A stretch of DNA of 64,000 nucleotides. Source: Ilyonectria destructans (Eukaryota > Ascomycota > Sordariomycetes > Hypocreales > Nectriaceae). The position numbers and the translations under genes were made by a program. The notes under the pieces are model-generated. The model was not told the origin of the DNA and made no database searches. It saw only the letters and a list, made by a program, of their open reading frames with translations. Positions 35,365 through 46,729 of this stretch are shown here, in pieces (positions within the stretch are counted from its first letter, which is position 1; every line of letters starts with the position of its first letter). The DNA lies in contig JAHEWK010000004.1 of NCBI GenBank assembly GCA_020740775.1, forward strand, positions 372,001-436,000, written 5' to 3'.

Positions 35365-36902
35365 TTAAACTTTAGTCTTAAGCTTAGCAAACTGGTTGAG
35401 CCTCTCACTACTAAAGCGAAAGCATTCCGGAAGGGAAGTTGTGTTCCAGGATTTACCAGACATAAGCTTGACAATACCAGGGGCACATAGAAAGATTCGT
35501 GCCATCCCTATAATGGTAGTTTGTTAGCCATAGAAAAACAATTCGCACGTGGGAAGTTGCTGACCATGTCCATTGAAACCGGCACAAATCCATTGGCCTT
35601 CCAACCCCGGGATAGAACCAACGAGTGGTACAGCGTCTGGTGTTTCCCCGACAATGCCAGTCCAGACATGAGAAAATCCTTCTCCAGATCGAGCTGTTTG
35701 GGGGGGCTTGAAAGCCAGCTTTGAAAACTCGGCTATGCTGTTTTCTTTCATGTGTGGATTATGTGCTGTGTCATCGAAGGAGATCCTGTCTTTGAGGAAT
35801 GTTGGAGTCCAATCTGAGTCGCTCCTCGTCGCCACCCCTCCGAAGATAACAGTACCGTCCTTTAGCTGGTTCACGGAAAAGAAGTGTTTCGGGCCATATC
35901 GCAGCGACAGTGTGCTTTTCATGGTGTTTGCGCCGGATAAGGAGAAGGGCGGGACATATGAGTGCCCCTGTGCTCTTCGTGGCGTGACAACGCCAACCAG
36001 TTCTGGAAAGAGGAAGGCGGCATAGGCGTTGGTGCAGTGGACAATAGTTTCTGCTGCAATGACTCCACGCGGAGTATGGATATCCCATCGCAGGTTGTCA
36101 TGACCCTGATGCTTCAGAATCTTAGTTGCAGGGCAATACGTCCACAACTTTCCCCCCTTACTAATAACATCCGTTAAAATCCACTGACACAACTTGCCAG
36201 GATGATTCGACGCAGCGGCCCATTCGTAGGCGCAGATCGCGTCGGAGACTTTCGTCTTTGTCTTTGCCTCCTTGCCTTCGTGGAATTTGATATGAGAGAT
36301 GTCACCACCAGCATGTCCAAATTCTGCTAGAGTCTTTTCCAGGTGGTTGGCGTACGCGTTGTCAAGGCAGACCTCGAAGGTTGTGGTGTAATTAAAATCG
36401 CAGTCGACACCGTTTGACTCGATAAAGTCTTTGACCTTTTGCAAGACCACTTTCTCGCTCTCGATGATCGATTTCGCTTGGTCTGGTCCATGAATGGCGG
36501 AAAAGCGAGCAAAGCCTTGGAAGGCGTCTAAAAACAAGCTGTTAGAAACGCAGTATACTGTCTGTGGGCTTACGGAGACGAGTAGAAGTGTGTAAGGACT
36601 AGGGATGCAGGAAAAACAAAGGCCAAGCGAAGTGACAAACCCGGTCGTACATGCCCTGCATTTCTCCCAGTGGCACCCGAGACGGCCTCCCTCGCTTCAA
36701 GGATCAAGACATCTTCACCCTTGACGCCGTTATGAATTAGTTCCCAGGCAGTCAATGCTCCGGAAATACCAGAGCCAATGATGAGATACTTTGTTGAAGA
36801 TGGAACGTCAGCTAAATGATTTTCATTCAAGTGAGGGAATGAACGTGTGGTACGGTGCCAGTGGGACAGGTTTGGAGATGGGACAGGGAGTGAGGTCTCC
36901 AT
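35365..36902 (-). CDS. FAD-dependent oxidoreductase (DAO fold, amino-acid/amine oxidase type)
   Basis: Three exons (36902-36641, 36527-35565, 35507-35365) give 455 residues; introns are 113 and 57 nt. KYLIIGSGISGALTAWEL (GSGISG at 43-48) is the FAD-binding turn, followed by GATGRNAGHVRPD, spliced across intron 1, which is a signature of this DAO subgroup. HVWTGIVGETPDAVPLVG and the spliced FNGHGMARIF form the C-terminal FAD-contacting region. I chose the ATG at 36900-36902; an upstream extension uses a non-ATG codon. It would oxidise a small amine or N-methyl/amino acid with O2. No signal peptide and no SKL tail are seen, so it is likely cytosolic. It is divergent from a zinc-cluster regulator at 38.4 kb. 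Confidence 0.88.
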
Positions 36903-38426
36903 GATTGAACTTGAGCGACTGGACAACCGTGCTGACTGGAAACAAGTTGGGAGATTGAAAACAGGTCGTGAGACAGAGACAAACGTAAGAGATAGAAGGC
37001 CGTATCCAAGCCGAAGAAGGGCCCTTACGAGGGAATATATGTTGAATCTCGATCAACACTTGCATGGGTTGGTGGCGGATAGGGATGGTAGCGGCGGGAA
37101 ATACCGCACCAAGAACTAGGAAGACTAGAATAAGACTGCGGACATGACCGCAAAGGAGGCCCCACTCATTGCGGTGAAAGCCGCAGCATCTGATCTATCA
37201 TCTCAACCCGATTATGTGAACAATTCTATTTCCGCCGAAGGCATGGCATTAAAGCGCAACGTGTACGGTTAAGACTGTCGCGGCGGTCGCTGATTGTTAC
37301 CGCGCTAAGGGAAATTTTGTTGCGATTAGGTACCCTACCAGATTCGTTTCTGTCGACGAATAGATATTAAGTTAAAAAATACAGCTCCAGGTGGTTTGCG
37401 TATCAATACCTAAGTAAGACAGTAGGTACGATCAAGTACCTCTTTTTTAACCGAGGCAAATCACACAAGACTTTAGAGACAGAAAGACACTAATGAATCC
37501 ATCCGTAGCTGTTAATAAAATTTGTGGCATCCTTTCGTCATTTACCAGAGCGGTTTGTTGCAAAACTCGACTTTGCTTGTCACGCTATAACCACAGAGGT
37601 GGCGTTTTGTTGGGGTGGCAATATTACTATGCGGCATTGGCTCCGCATACAAATTTTGGCTGCGGATAACGCCGCATACTAAAGCCAGCTGCGCATGAGC
37701 TGAATCCTCAAGCTCTGCATGCTCCTCTTTATCTCCAAAATAATATTACCATGTCTCTCAGCTGTGATCAATTGCTTCGTCTCGCTTATTATTTCGCAAG
37801 GTTTTACACCTCGCCCCTCTCGCATAGTCATAGTCTCCCTGGAAATGTTGAGAACGGGAGAAGTCTAGATATGGCTTAGAATCTTGATGTATATGAGAAT
37901 ATTGAAGGAGCCGCAGGTGAGAAGTCATTAGAAGATTTCTGTATAAAATCACATGAGCCCTATTCATTTCATAACTAAAAAGATGCGTCATAAGCGATTC
38001 CAGGTATTATCTGGGCATCTTCGTATTTATGACTTTACAACAATTATTACGGACACCGGCACAAGGTTTTGCAGCCGCACCTTTTGGTGTGTAATGCATG
38101 GTCTGACCGCAAACAATATACGTCTGCAGTCTTCTAAATATCGGGCATATCATTCGCTGTAAATATCTTATAACACTTACAAATACAAGGAGTTCAAAAG
38201 CTAGCCAGAAGTGCAAATTTACTGCGACTAAAATCTCCCCTCTTGATTGGCTATCTTCCTGCTGTGCCGTATTTGTGGGGTGGAGTATTTAAGGGCTCCT
38301 TCAGTGCGGAGGTCATACTTCTTATCTTCGCTCCTGCAACTTCTCTACCTCTATCCCTTACATCTTTACATGCCTGACATAGTCAACCTTCAAAGTCTGC
38401 ATCACTGATCGCTACGAGTAACAAAC
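36903..38426. promoter_or_regulatory. Divergent control region between FAD oxidoreductase and Zn2Cys6 regulator
   Basis: About 1.5 kb between two start codons pointing apart. No gene is supported. It contains a paired set of CGG...CCG inverted sites, listed separately. A leader run of CT-rich sequence lies just before the regulator's ATG. Confidence 0.45.
37630..37678. promoter_or_regulatory. Nested inverted repeat with CGG-N8-CCG and CGG-N6-CCG sites
   Basis: CGG at 37632-37634 faces CCG at 37643-37645 (8-bp spacer). CGG at 37663-37665 faces CCG at 37672-37674 (6-bp spacer). The whole is flanked by TATGCGGC and its exact reverse complement GCCGCATA. Inverted CGG triplets are the standard target of Zn2Cys6 dimers, and the nearest candidate is the regulator 0.75 kb downstream. 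Binding is inference. Confidence 0.5.
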
Positions 38427-40655
38427 ATGACGGCCTGCGCCCGTTGCCGACAAAAAAAGCGAAGATGCGACCAGCAATTACCGGTAAGAGTGAACGACAA
38501 GGGGAGCGTCGGGCTTTTTAATACATAATCTAACGTGAACTTCGGGAATGAATAGAGTTGTCGCTTGTGTAGACTCGCCGGGTCAGAGTGTGTTGAATAT
38601 GATACTGTGGCTGGACGACAGGTACCGAGAAGGTGGCGCCACGATGTTCCCAAACATAAACTCTTGCTGATTCATTCCTGAAATAGCTATATTCCTAAAC
38701 TTGAACGACGTATCGCCTACTTAGAATCAATGCTCCGGAAAAACGGCATTCATGACCCCCGTGACGAGAGTACTGAGGACCTGAGGCTTCCATCATCGAC
38801 CGATTCGATGCCATCTCCGAGCGTTGACATAGCGTCAGGGTCCATGCCTCCCGGAGTACCCGAGGATGACACTTTGCGCCAGATAGAGAACTGTCTCGGC
38901 CCCGATTCGAGGAGTATGGTCGACAAAGTCGTGGGCTTAACACGCAGTGAGCCTGCACCGGACCTGTCTTTTTCTCGGATCCTCCTAGCAGAGCTTATGC
39001 ACTCTACAAGTGCATCTCGGCCAACGACCTCTGAGCCAACTTTACAGGAAGCTGCCATAGTGCAAATCCCCCCTGACATAGGGTCAAATTTGGACACAAG
39101 CGCTGTATCGCTTCCGACTAAAGAAATTGCTCAAAGCCTCGTAAAAGCATACTTCCGGTTCGCCAGCATAGGTATGCCACTACTACACCAACCTACATTT
39201 GAGAAAAAGCTCGACCTCATCTACGGCATGCCTCAAATCATAAACTTAAGTCAATCTCATACGGAAGTTAAAGCAAGGGTCGCTGTCTTCTTCGTTCTGG
39301 AGGTCTTCGCAGTAGCGCTTCTCATCATGCAAAAGCAAGACCCATCCAGGATATCAACTTGGCTAGCAGATCGATACCACAAGACGGCTCTTAGCGCCTT
39401 GAACATGGCGTCAATTCCCAATGACGTTGAAGGTATACAGGCGCTCCTACTCGTCGCACAGTACTCCTATCACCATCCCACTGTCTGGGCCGCCTGGAGA
39501 ACGGTAGGTGCGGCTCTTCGACTTGCTGTGGAACTCGGTTTACATGAAGATGTTTCAAACGGACTGGACTTTCTTGCTCTTGATACAAGGAGAAGGACTT
39601 TCTGGGTGGCCTATGCAATGGACCGAAACCTCTCTGTAGGCATGTCTATGCCGTCGTGCTTATCGGATGGGGCAATATCTGCACAGGTAAGCGGTCTTTA
39701 ACCCCGGACAACAAGCCCTGAATCGGTTTTAGTTCCCAAGTGATGCAGCAGATCAATTCATCACGCAAGACGGGATTATCTCAGCTGAGATAAGTACCAT
39801 CCCGAGACCAAAGCGTCTCGCGTTGCACATGTTCCGATATCGCCAGATTCAATCGGAATTACGGTACATGTTATGGGAACGGCCGTCACCTTACGCAAAT
39901 ATCAACTTTAGCGAGTGGCAGCCCCAAATGCGAGCCCGTATTGACAATTGGTACCACAGTATTCCTTGCGGCAATAACCTCGGCAAGTTTGAAAACAGCA
40001 TCCTCCAGACTTTCGAAGCTACCTATAATACGGCATTGTTGCATCTCTATCGCCCATCACACAATAATCCATCACCACCTACGCAGCAGGCAGTACCCAT
40101 GACTCGGGCTGCAATCAAGATGATTCAACTATACACAGTTTTTTTCCGCCAGAAGCAGTTGACAATCTACTGGCAATCGATAGAAAACATATTTTCCGCG
40201 GGCACAGCTCTCATGTCAGCTTACGCTCAGTTTTCAGAGGTTCAAGAGCTTATTGATCTCCGCTCTCTCGAATCACTAATTCACTCGTGTTCGTCGCTAC
40301 TATGGGGAATGGTAGAGCGATTTCCTTCATTTCAAGGCAAACGCGATGCTTTTGATACCATAGCATCGAATGTCCTCGAGGAGCTCAACGCCAGTCCTTC
40401 GGGGACTGTGATTTCGGAAGGTTCATTTCTCCCAATGAATGCACCTACCAGTGAGCAGCATGTCCACGAGTTTGCCACTCAGAATGTCGAACTTTCCCCA
40501 TTGCAATTTGGCGGCCAGAGCTTAATGCCGCAAGGACCTGAGTGAGTGCGCTTCTAATATTACACCTGGCATCTGGAGCTAACAAACTGTTATAAAGCGA
40601 AGAGTTGTGGTCTCAATTTTTCAGTTTAGATGATTTTATGTTCCACTTAAATTAA
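38427..40655 (+). CDS. Zn(II)2Cys6 fungal transcription factor
   Basis: Five exons (38427-38483, 38556-38632, 38687-39686, 39733-40541, 40598-40655) give 666 residues. Splicing exon 1 to exon 2 creates a perfect zinc cluster with cysteines at 4, 7, 14, 21, 24 and 31. The next splice gives VPRSYIPKLERRIAYLE, the usual linker plus short coiled coil for dimerisation. Residues ~140-480 hold the fungal-specific (middle homology) regulatory domain, with YFRFASIGMPLLHQPTF and RRTFWVAYAMDRNLS. The final exon is reached through a GTGAGT donor that overlaps an apparent TGA stop. It adds EELWSQFFSLDDF, an acidic-aromatic tail like an activation domain. It is nuclear and probably controls the neighbouring oxidoreductase/transporter pair. 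Confidence 0.92.
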
Positions 40656-41706
40656 GAGTCAGTAATAGCTTAAGCTTTTAATATTTACCTTTACAAAACA
40701 ACATAATTATAAGTAGAAATAATCTCTCGATAAGGGAACCTAATGTTTGAATTTACGGTATTTTCGTTGTGCGCGTCACAGTTGCTAAAGCCTACGTTTG
40801 GGTTCAACCTGCTTTGTTTCCATCTGCCGGGATCCTAGTTGAAGTCAGAAGGATTAAACGAAAGCTTAAGGCAAATATCAGTATGTAATAACTTTATTAT
40901 TCAGCTAGTATCTCTTTTGGTGCTAGGTGTAGCACTAAATACTTATCTCTATTGTTTGAAAATATTGTATGGCTTTCAACTATCTGATGATACTGAGTAA
41001 CATTGAAAAAGAAATTTATTTACTTGAATGAATTGTATTACTTTTATTAATTTTTTCTTCTTTTAAATTTAAAGCTAAAAATATTAAGAAACATCACCGC
41101 GCTTCCAAATAACGCAGCACTGCTAAGCCCCCTTTGGTATTGCTTAATTGGAGTATCTAGTGTAGTACCTTTAGGGATCTGCAGACAAGATAATAAGTCA
41201 AGCTTAAAGGGTAATTTGCTTAAAATTGATCGAGGCAACTTATTCTGTAGGATTTGAAAAAGGACATGGAACTAGCGAGTGTATCAAAGCGCTCTAATAA
41301 GCGGTTAGAACTTGATGAATTATCAAGTCTGGACGTACTTGAGTCAAAAGAATAATGTTGGTGTAGGGTAGGTAGTTTACCAAGGGCCTGATATTAACTG
41401 GACTTACTGGTTATAGAAGTGTTTTTTTATTTTTATTTTTTATGGTGATTGTTGTTTTATTATTCAATATCTAATTTAGGTATCTAGATTGATAGATAGA
41501 AGAAAGTGCGGTAATCCACGAACCGTAAGGTTCAAACACCTGGACAAATGCCTCGTAGGGCAAGTGAGGCAGGGAAAATCAGACTGGCGTATGCCTCCTA
41601 TAAAACCCTCCTCCCGACGATTATATAGAATTCCGATGTCATTGTGGTGCAATAATAATCAATTTCTAACAATCTATCCCAATCTCATATACCGCTAATT
41701 GTTTGA
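40656..41706. other. AT-rich intergenic region
   Basis: Roughly 1 kb, markedly AT-rich, with runs such as TTTTTATTTTTATTTTTTATGG near 41420-41445. It lies between the converging regulator and sugar-transporter genes. No supported gene; the AT bias could reflect old repeat-induced mutation, but no parent element is recognisable. Confidence 0.45.
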
Positions 41707-43586
41707 CTACTCAGCACAGCTGTCGCTCTGACCAAGCTTCTCAGACTTAGTTTCGTTGCCAACGTGATGGACATATGCCTCGTCCCGCTCTTTGCGAGTT
41801 TTGTAACCCGGCGGTGTCCACTTCGCGCTATTCCACGCCTTCAGGTCTGGGTGACTGTACATCTGATCAATGTTTTCAAGGCTCAGTGTGCGGGTCTCAT
41901 AAAGGAAGAACCAAGTGATGAGAGCAGCAATGAAGTTCATGCCAGCAAAAACGTAACCGAAAGAGTACGAGATTCCGTCGTCGGCGAAAGGCGTAAGGAA
42001 ACTGATCAAGACTGTATGATGTTAGTATTGGGGGTTTTAGTTTATAGGCACGAACTCACAATTTCCAAGCCAATTGCTCGCAGTTGCAAGAGATGCCTGC
42101 TTGGCGCGCGTGCGAAGAGGGAAAAGTTCGCCGACGACAACCCATCCAAGTGGGCCCCAGCTCATGGCAAAAGAGGCAATAAACAAACAAGCTGAGACGA
42201 TCATAACGACACCAACAGCTTGACTCTCTGCTGGGTCAATGGCCGTGCCAACTGAAGCAAATACCAGAAGCCATGCTGTCTGCCATAAAGCGCCAAGGAA
42301 CAGAGGCCATCGGCGGCCCACACGCTCTGTCATGTAGATGCCAGGGACAGTCATGCCTACATTGACAGCACCCAAGATGAGTTGCACCATAATAGGGTCG
42401 TCTATGCCTGCAGATTGAAAGATGGTGGCTCCATAGTACTAGAAAAATGTTAGTCGTGCAATGCAGAGAGGCGATGGGGCATGTTGGGGCAAGTATAGCA
42501 CTACTACAATGTTAGCGTTACTGCACAAATGGCAATAGGATGTAAAAAAGCATACCTCACGAAGAAATAATTGACTCCTGTCCACTGCTGCAAAAACTGG
42601 ACAGCCATTCCAAGGAGTGTGCGGTAAACGAGCTTAGGAATCCCGCTGTTTGGGACAAGACACTCGGCCCAAGTACCTTGGCCAGCTTTGTGTTCCTCAT
42701 CGATCAAGGTCTTCATTTCTTGCATGTCCCGTTCTAGAATGGCATTGTTCAGGTCGTGTTTCTTTCCTCGAAGTCGGGCGAAGGATAGGCGGGCGCCCTC
42801 CCAGTCATCCCTTCCCGCAAGCCATCTGGGCGATTCGGGAACAAAGAGGATTCCGAGACCAAGCGGAAGAGAAAAGGCCATCTCTAGACCAATGACGACA
42901 CGCCACGAGGAATCAGACTCCTGGATTTCTCGGACTCCGTAGTTGACGATATTCGAAATAAGGATACCCAGACTGATCATGAACTGGTAGGACGCAACGA
43001 CTGCGCCTCTAATCTCCCTGGGTGATGTTTCACTCTGGAATACAGCAACTCCGACGGAAAGACTGCCAACGCCGAGTCCGGCAATAATGCGGCCGATGGT
43101 CATGTGGACCCAGGATTCCATTGCTGTGATTTGGATGATGTTTCCGATAACGAAAACAACAACCGCAATTGACATGCTCTTGCGGCGGCCAAACCAATCC
43201 GAGGTACTGATGATAATTAGAAACATTCTCGACCAAGGACATGCACAAACAAGGTGCCTTACTATGAGGATGACAGAGCACCGACGAGGCATCCAAGGCT
43301 CATGAGGGAGACAAGAAGGGATTTGATGATAGACTTCCAATAAATGGTACCGTCGTCATGCACTTGTCCAAACCGTTTCATAAAGTCCTCAAAGAGGAGC
43401 ATGCCTGAGATCTGGCCGGTGTCATAGCCGAAGAGGAATCCTCCGATAGAGGTAATCAGGGCCAACAGGAGCGCCTCGGCGCCGCAGTCGGCACCGTTAA
43501 TCTTGATAGAGCTGTGATGAGCGGGAGTTAGCTGCTGCTGCTATGAAATCACGGACTGATGAAAAGACGCACTATGTCCCCAGCAT
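41707..43586 (-). CDS. MFS sugar transporter
   Basis: Five exons (43586-43573, 43511-43263, 43206-42561, 42438-42060, 42011-41707) join to 530 residues. The first exon is only 14 nt (MLGT plus two bases). Sugar-porter signatures are in order: GGFLFGYDTGQISG, DWFGRRKSM (the GR[KR] loop), GVGSLSVGVAVFQSETSPREIRGA (PESP-type region follows: VPESPRWL), QQWTGVNYFF, YYGATIFQ and the C-terminal LYETRTLSLENIDQMY. Twelve helices are expected in the plasma membrane. Intron 3 (42439-42560) is the longest at 122 nt. Substrate (hexose, pentose or related) cannot be fixed by sequence. It converges on the regulator at 38.4-40.7 kb. Confidence 0.9.
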
Positions 43587-45121
43587 TGTTGTAGGAGCTG
43601 GCTTAATCGAAGAGGTTAATTGAAGAGGTGTTGGAATGAGTAACTTCATCGGTGAATGAGGGCACTCAATCCTTTTATTCTATGAGAAACTACGCAGTCT
43701 CGTAAGGGCCGATTCATCCTCATTCACCGGTATTGCACAGGTGACTTTTGTTGCGTGTTCATAGCAACAACTCGTCATGGAAGTCCCACAACTACCGTGA
43801 TTCGTAATGATACCAGATATCCCGTTGCAGGGACCATTTGCAGGGAAAATGGCTAAATGGTTATTTCTGATTTAGCCGCCGTCGCGCACAGGCCAGAGTC
43901 AACCAGGACTCGAGTACCCGTGATTCAGGTTGCTATTAGTATGGAGCACACATTGACCAGATATTGCGAATACTGCCGAAAACGCCGAGAAGCTGAACCC
44001 TGTCCTTGGAAGGCCCGTCCCGTCGCTGGGGCCGTGGGATGATGTGTATATAATCAGGCCATGGTGGATCCCTTGAATTAGGCCGGCCGTAGTGGGTTGG
44101 GGGTTTCAATACCGCCACGCCAAGACATCGTGGAATGCCGCTTTCCCATCCGCGTTTTCTCCTGAATTATATAACGCTTTTAATCTGGGTCGAGCATTGC
44201 GCAGGCTAGGATAAATTCGGACCGTCTGTGGGATATCCGCGATTCGCTGTGGCCAACTCCGGTTGCTCCGGGACTCCGTCAGTGGAGATGGAGACGCCAG
44301 CTACTAAAGATGGCAATTATTTGTATGGTATAACCACCTACCGCTTTTGTTATTCTTTCGAAACTTTGGTTCTGCTACGTATCTGCTTTTCGGTTGGCGA
44401 ACACTTTGAACAATGTCGTGGCTGCTATAGTTCGTGTCGTCTCCGACCCTTGCAATATGTAGAATATTAGCGCCTCCGAATACGACAACAGTAAAATAAA
44501 GCTTAATTAGATTGTTAAATTCAGGCATATTCCAAATGTCCCGTATGTGGTAAAGACGCAAAAATGCATTGACACCAGGTAAAACATCTTGACAACACAT
44601 CTTAACACATCAGCCTCTCCTCCGTCATCTCCCGCAACGGTGGCCTGACCCGGCAGTGGATTACAGGGGCCCATTATTTCCGATCAGTGACATCAAGATC
44701 CGGGCCAGGATTGATCGGGCCGTCGCCAATTGGTCATGGGCCAGACTCGTTGATCCATAAAAGTGCAATCTTAACGGACTTGTGGGTAGAGAGCGGACCT
44801 GACAAGAACTAAGCTCCTGATTCCACTACCCAGTCATACTGTCTACATCAATGTATCATCTTATGCTGGATGTACAAAACATGTAATTACGATGCTTCCC
44901 GTCGTGACGAGATTCCTCTGGTGATCTAATAATACTGTCAACGAGAATGTTGGAGAGAGTTATCACGGTAGCCAAATGCATGGGCAGTGATGAGATTATC
45001 CCTGCATTTGCATTGTGACGGGTAATTAAATAGCTAAAGAAATTTCGTCCACAAAACTCATAGTAATTGTGTAAGGAAAACCACGGTAAGTCTAAGTATA
45101 AGGTTATCGTACCCTCCTAAC
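43587..45121. other. Intergenic, no supported gene
   Basis: About 1.5 kb upstream of the sugar transporter and downstream of the HAD gene. Frames are short and unremarkable. No repeat or RNA motif was recognised. Confidence 0.4.
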
Positions 45122-45838
45122 CTAAATCGTCGCAATCACGCTAGGGAGGTCATCCATATTCTCCAAGAAGGCATCAAACTCCGTTTCAACTTTCTCCATA
45201 TCCTCATCGACATCGTCGGTCCATCGGTGGATATAAACAGTCTTCATCCCACAGTTTTGAGCCCCTCGCAAATCATATGCATGCGCTGCAACCATCACCA
45301 CCTCCTCAGGCTTCAGCTTGACAAGTTGCAATGCTTTCTTATATGCATCTGGACTAGGTTTGTATAAACCTAGCAACTGGCTGGAAAATAACATGTTGAA
45401 ACTTAATCCCGAAGATCGAGTGAGGTCAAGCTGCAGACGAGTCGTACCATTGGCATGAACGAAAACCTCGAGACCAAGATCTTCACGAATACTCCGTATG
45501 GCATCTTGGACTTCCAGCCAAGCAGGCTGAGAGTGCCACGCCTCAATCAGTCGTCTTTCGATATCAGTATCGAAGTGGGATTTGTGGTTGGGGGACTGGT
45601 CGAGTACGACTTGAAGGGTACGGGAAAGTGTTTCGTCAATGTCTTCCGGTTGGAGATTTTGATGGAAGCGCCGATTGTTTTCGATAAAGTACTGTCTGCG
45701 CCATTCAAGAGCAAGATTGGACGCTTCGGTCTTGGGAATCGAGGCGGGCAAAGATTGGACTACGCTGGTGTGCCAATCGAGACAGGTGCCCATAAAGTCA
45801 AAGAAGACTGCCTTAATCTTTGGGTTTGATGGAGACAT
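45122..45838 (-). CDS. HAD-superfamily hydrolase, haloacid dehalogenase type II-like
   Basis: A single exon of 238 residues. Motif I is FFDFMGTCLDW with nucleophile Asp14; the usual second Asp of HAD phosphatases is replaced by Met16, as I recall for dehalogenase-type members (D.YGT pattern). The cap domain occupies ~20-110. Motif II lies near VFVHANGTT, motif III is Lys160 in YKPSPDAY, and motif IV is VMVAAHAYDLRGA with Asp189. It could hydrolyse a C-halogen bond or, equally, act on an unknown phosphate-free or phosphorylated small molecule. Cytosolic; no signal peptide. Confidence 0.85.
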   Translation of the reverse strand: MSPSNPKIKAVFFDFMGTCLDWHTSVVQSLPASIPKTEASNLALEWRRQYFIENNRRFHQNLQPEDIDETLSRTLQVVLDQSPNHKSHFDTDIERRLIEAWHSQPAWLEVQDAIRSIREDLGLEVFVHANGTTRLQLDLTRSSGLSFNMLFSSQLLGLYKPSPDAYKKALQLVKLKPEEVVMVAAHAYDLRGAQNCGMKTVYIHRWTDDVDEDMEKVETEFDAFLENMDDLPSVIATI

Positions 45839-46729
45839 GACGGGTTGAGTTTTTAAACAAGGTCAGATTGTGCTTGGAATGGCGAAAGATGAGGATATTA
45901 GTAGCAAATTATTGAATCTTTTATAAGAGCCAAGTCTACGTGAAGCTAGAGCGCTCTAGGAAATAAAAGGTCAATACAGGGCGTTGCAAGTTAAGTTATG
46001 ATCGTCGCATGATAAATACAGCAGGGATTGTGAAGGGCGTCATTGACATGGTTAGTAATTCCTCCTCAGAGGCGACTTTCATGTAGGATTACGTGATCGA
46101 ACAGTTGCAATAATCGTAATTGATGACGTGTGTCGCGGGCTTCACTGACGACAAAAAGCCCATGCAACACTAGCTCGTTATTGGTGAGTGAACAATTTTG
46201 AAGCTACAGGCACCAACAAAATTACCGTTTGCGGACATATTCGTCGAGGGTGGTTGACACTAAGTGGCACATTGGTGTTTCAATTGGACCTAATCCATCA
46301 GTAGCCCAATTGATCAACACAATTATTCAAGCTGCCAAGGGCGAACGTGACCTCCTTCTTCATCCTTCTGCTGAAACCGGTATCAAAGGATTAAATCAAG
46401 GATTTCCTGCTGTCGAGGAGAAATTTGACACACGGAGCTAGATCGTGTCCTCCGTGTATAAATAACCCGGCAGTGAGGTCATGCGTAGAGATGACGCGTT
46501 CTGGACTCCAGCTCAAGCAATTATTCATAGCACTGTAGTCACTGACGCCGATAATAGCCAGCCATACGAGCAGAGCAGATTGCCACAGCGGATGTTCCGA
46601 AACAGCAAGCTTGAAGTAGGTTTAAAATTTCACATTCTCTATATAACTTGATGACTGATGTATGTATGCTCTCACTCGGACTTAAGGTCTGGCAATCTAA
46701 AGGACCATATCCTACACCCAGATAGAATA
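45839..46729. other. Intergenic, no supported gene
   Basis: About 0.9 kb between two minus-strand genes. A 70-codon plus-strand frame at 46229-46441 has no family resemblance. Otherwise it is the presumed promoter of the HAD gene. Confidence 0.4.

Noticed and set aside
41047..41238. 63-codon minus-strand frame in AT-rich DNA
   Set aside because: Lys/Phe-rich composition follows AT bias; no family resemblance.
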